A stretch of 64,000 nt of DNA from Nocardia stercoris (lineage in GTDB: Bacteria > Actinomycetota > Actinomycetes > Mycobacteriales > Mycobacteriaceae), in NCBI RefSeq assembly GCF_003696265.1, contig NZ_RFFH01000003.1:434001-498000 (forward strand), written 5' to 3'. The notes below the pieces were generated by a model. The model did not search any database and was not told the DNA's origin. It was given only the letters and a program-made list of their open reading frames with translations. Shown one piece after another: positions 61,839 to 64,000 of this stretch. Made by a program: the position numbers and the translations under genes. Every line of letters begins with the position of its first letter. Positions within the stretch are counted from its first letter, which is position 1.

Positions 61839-62459
61839 TTATCGGTCCTGTTCGATCGGGCCGTTGATCGCACGCCATTCCTGGCTCCACACCTGGTCCT
61901 CGCGACGGTCGATCAGGCGCCGGATCGACCAATCGGCGCCGAGCAGCACCAGCCAGGCGCCGAGCAGCACTCCGGCGCCCGCGGCCGCACCCTGGTACCC
62001 GGCGGACGAGGTGGGCACCGGAGGCGTGGTCGGACGCCCGTCGGGGCCCAGCCACACCGTCACGGCGTCGGAAGGGACAACACGCGGCGGCACGTCCACA
62101 GTCGCTTGGGAGAGCCGGCCGTCCTGCGGCCACTGGACCTCGGCGCGATACTGCTGCCCGAGCCGGTCGAACCGATCGAGCGTGTTCCGTAGCTGCGGCA
62201 GGCCGACCACGGTCGCTTCGACCGGCGACTTCTCGGCGTCCGCGGCACGCACCGCCGCGACCGCGTGCCCGTACTCCACGGTCCCGATCGCGCCGGCGAC
62301 CGGGACCACGGCGGCCATGAGCGCCGCGGCCAGCATGTCGACCGAGGATCGGGCCCGGTCCGCGGGGCGCATCAACGGATTCCGGCGCATCGGGTGCAGC
62401 CGCCACAGCCGCTGGGGTGCCGACCACGATCCGGTCGTCGGCAGGGTGTCTCGAATCAT
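61839..62459 (-). CDS. Rv1733c-like conserved membrane protein
   Basis: A 206-residue protein with two transmembrane helices (about 40-62 and 160-180) separated by an exported domain of about 100 residues. The start LHPMRRNPLMRPADRARSSV and the membrane-proximal layout resemble Rv1733c, a DosR-regulon membrane antigen of M. tuberculosis. Its function is unknown. It follows acg copy 3 and precedes the usp gene on the same strand. Confidence 0.78.
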   Translation of the reverse strand: MIRDTLPTTGSWSAPQRLWRLHPMRRNPLMRPADRARSSVDMLAAALMAAVVPVAGAIGTVEYGHAVAAVRAADAEKSPVEATVVGLPQLRNTLDRFDRLGQQYRAEVQWPQDGRLSQATVDVPPRVVPSDAVTVWLGPDGRPTTPPVPTSSAGYQGAAAGAGVLLGAWLVLLGADWSIRRLIDRREDQVWSQEWRAINGPIEQDR

Positions 62460-62486
62460 CGCGAATCGCCTGTCGGAGTGTGGTTG

Positions 62487-63458
62487 TCAGAGTTCGGAGA
62501 CGACGTCGTCGAGTGGGCGGCGCGGTGTCTCGGGCAGCGCCTCGGCACTGGTCGCCGCATATCCGACGCGGATGATCAGCTGCGGGAAACCGCTGTCGTG
62601 CAGCAGGTCCGAGCGGATCGCCGCCCGGGTGGCGGGCACCTCCAGCGGCTCGCTCAGCGGGCAGGTGGCCAGCCCTCGCGAGGTGGCCGCGAGCAGGATC
62701 GCGCTGGCGGCCTCACCGGCCTGCAGTTGCGACCGGCGGTCGTCGGCGGAGGTACTGATCAGCATCATCCGTTCCGCCACCTCGAGGTCGGTGGTCACCG
62801 CCTCCCGGGCCATCGGGTCGGAGAACGGACGCACGGTCGCGCCGGTGGAGACGACTGCACTGTGCGCCGGAACTCCGTACGCGGCCGCATGCCGGCCACT
62901 CCAGTGCGCCAGCTCGATGCGGTAGGCGTCGTCGTCCCCGTGCTGCCGGGCGGCTATGTCGAAGGCCCGCAGCAACCGCACCTCCTCTTCGCCGGGCTCC
63001 ACTGCGCGGACCAGCGCGCCGTAGCCGGTACCGGCCTCGACCATCGCCGCGACGAAGCGGGACGGAACCTCCCAGGAGGTGTAGCGGCGCCGATCGCTGC
63101 GGCGCTGCCCTATGGCCTGCGCCAGCCGGATCGTCTGCTCGTCGGGGTCCGTAGGCCGGAATTCGACGGCGGCCAGATGGTCCGGATTCGCTGGGTCGGG
63201 CAGCCGGTGGATCGCGGTGCGCCAGCCGGACGCGGCCGCGGCGACGCGCAGATGATGCAGTGCCGCACCGCAACTGATAATCATGTCGCGCCCGTCAGGA
63301 TCAGTGTTCGGCAGCTGCCACCGAGGATCCACGTAGAGCTGAACCGTCCGTTCGCCGACGCGCCACAGCCAGGGCTGGCTGTTGTGTACCGACGGCGCTC
63401 GCACCGCCAGGGCGATCATCGCTCGAACGGTTCCGGGATCGGGCATGTTGTGCGCCAT
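62487..63458 (-). CDS. acg: Acg-family nitroreductase-like protein (copy 3)
   Basis: A 323-residue Acg-family protein. The FMN segment is LAVRAPSVHNSQPWLWRVG, followed by GRDMIISCGAALHHL and the C-terminal GEAASAILLAATSRGLATC. It is more divergent from the other two copies than they are from each other. ATG 63458 has AGGAG 9 nt upstream. It heads the operon with the Rv1733c-like and usp genes. Confidence 0.87.
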   Translation of the reverse strand: MAHNMPDPGTVRAMIALAVRAPSVHNSQPWLWRVGERTVQLYVDPRWQLPNTDPDGRDMIISCGAALHHLRVAAAASGWRTAIHRLPDPANPDHLAAVEFRPTDPDEQTIRLAQAIGQRRSDRRRYTSWEVPSRFVAAMVEAGTGYGALVRAVEPGEEEVRLLRAFDIAARQHGDDDAYRIELAHWSGRHAAAYGVPAHSAVVSTGATVRPFSDPMAREAVTTDLEVAERMMLISTSADDRRSQLQAGEAASAILLAATSRGLATCPLSEPLEVPATRAAIRSDLLHDSGFPQLIIRVGYAATSAEALPETPRRPLDDVVSEL

Positions 63459-63540
63459 GGTCGGACTCTCCTTCGCCGTGCGGTGAGCACAGGGTGGTTC
63501 TCGGTCGGTCCAAGCGTCGCGCTGACGGTGGGTCCGCCCC

Positions 63541-63559
63541 CAGAGCCGAAAGACCCTCC
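63541..63559. promoter_or_regulatory. DosR-like box 1 before acg copy 3
   Basis: CAGAGCCGAAAGACCCTCC keeps the GCCGAAAGACC core and lies about 83 bp before ATG 63458. Confidence 0.5.
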
Positions 63560-63594
63560 TGGACGGTCCGATAGTCGGCACCCGCACCCGGCAG

Positions 63595-63613
63595 GTCGGG
63601 ACTTCGGGCCCAT
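63595..63613. promoter_or_regulatory. DosR-like box 2 between acg copy 3 and xfp
   Basis: GTCGGGACTTCGGGCCCAT contains GGGAC-TTCG-GGCCC, close to the published core. It is 137 bp from acg copy 3 and 98 bp from xfp, so may serve both. Confidence 0.7.
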
Positions 63614-63710
63614 AAACCGGCGACCATCGGCGGCATCTCGCAACTCGCCCGCGGGCGTACGGTCGTCCTGAGGCATCCCACAGGTTCCCCGACAGCCGAG
63701 GAGACAGCCG

Positions 63711-64000
63711 ATGACCGAAATCCTGGCCGCGCCGCAGCTCAACGAGCCCGCCCTGAGCGATCTGGATGCGTGGTGGCGGGCGGCGAACTACCTGTCCGCC
63801 GGACAGATCTACCTGCTCGACAATCCGCTGCTCACCGAACCGCTGGCTCCCGAGCACATCAAACCCCGGCTCATCGGGCACTGGGGCAGCGTCCCCGGCA
63901 TCACACTGACCTACGCCCACCTCAACCGGATGATCCGCAGCCGGGCCCAGCGCACCCTGTTCGTCCTCGGACCGGGCCACGGCGCCGCCGGGCTCAACGC
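63711..64000 (+). CDS. xfp: Phosphoketolase, 5' part
   Basis: The first 96 codons of a xylulose-5-phosphate/fructose-6-phosphate phosphoketolase; the gene runs off the right edge. LDAWWRAANYLSAGQIYLLD is the typical opening of the enzyme, and RLIGHWG and FVLGPGHGAAG (thiamine-diphosphate region) follow. GAGGAG precedes ATG 63711. The enzyme makes acetyl phosphate without oxygen, which suits the surrounding hypoxia gene set. A DosR-like box is about 100 bp upstream. Confidence 0.93.
   Translation, partial: MTEILAAPQLNEPALSDLDAWWRAANYLSAGQIYLLDNPLLTEPLAPEHIKPRLIGHWGSVPGITLTYAHLNRMIRSRAQRTLFVLGPGHGAAGLN

Overview
The window is high-GC DNA with GTG/TTG starts, many ATGA/GTGA overlaps and gene families typical of mycolic-acid Actinobacteria: a LigC/LigD-polymerase pair, a deazaflavin-type nitroreductase-family protein, WS/DGAT, OtsB1 and DevS/DosT-type heme kinases. 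I infer a Nocardia-, Rhodococcus- or Mycolicibacterium-like genome; the genus cannot be fixed from sequence alone.

Layout. 1-12.7 kb is ordinary chromosome: a DNA end-joining pair (ligC and a LigD-type polymerase), an SDR, a nitroreductase-family protein, a VOC/SRPBCC pair divergent from a CGNR regulator, an HhH-GPD protein, and a TetR / 3-hydroxyacyl-CoA dehydrogenase / oleate hydratase cluster. About 12.9 kb to the right end is an island that looks like a DosR (DevR)-type hypoxia/dormancy regulon. It holds a long ribosome hibernation factor, small membrane proteins, an OmpR-type two-component system, FtsH, WS/DGAT, a complete hydBGDA group-3b-like NiFe hydrogenase operon with its maturation protease, a CtpF-like ATPase, an hspX-pfkB operon, a P1B-5 (Nia-like) ATPase with a hemerythrin tail, CBS and universal stress proteins, an OtsB1-type trehalose enzyme with a PAP2 phosphatase, three Acg-family nitroreductases, two DevS/DosT-type kinases, a flavodoxin-PEP synthase pair and the start of a phosphoketolase gene.

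About twenty copies of a DosR-box-like element (GGGNC-N4-GTCC, here usually close to AGGGGCCGAAGGTCCTC) lie 50-200 bp upstream of most of these operons. Together with the heme kinases they suggest one redox/oxygen-responsive regulon covering hydrogen metabolism, ion export, storage lipid and trehalose metabolism, gluconeogenic entry, chaperones and ribosome silencing. The cognate NarL-type response regulator (DevR) is not in the window.

Decay and oddities: a flavodoxin copy with an in-frame internal deletion (8987-9196), three single-base frameshifts at short C/G runs (25566, 35579, about 38718), a truncated slipin, and one DevS paralogue whose ATP-binding N-box has lost its Asn. No tRNA, rRNA, CRISPR array or insertion sequence was recognised.
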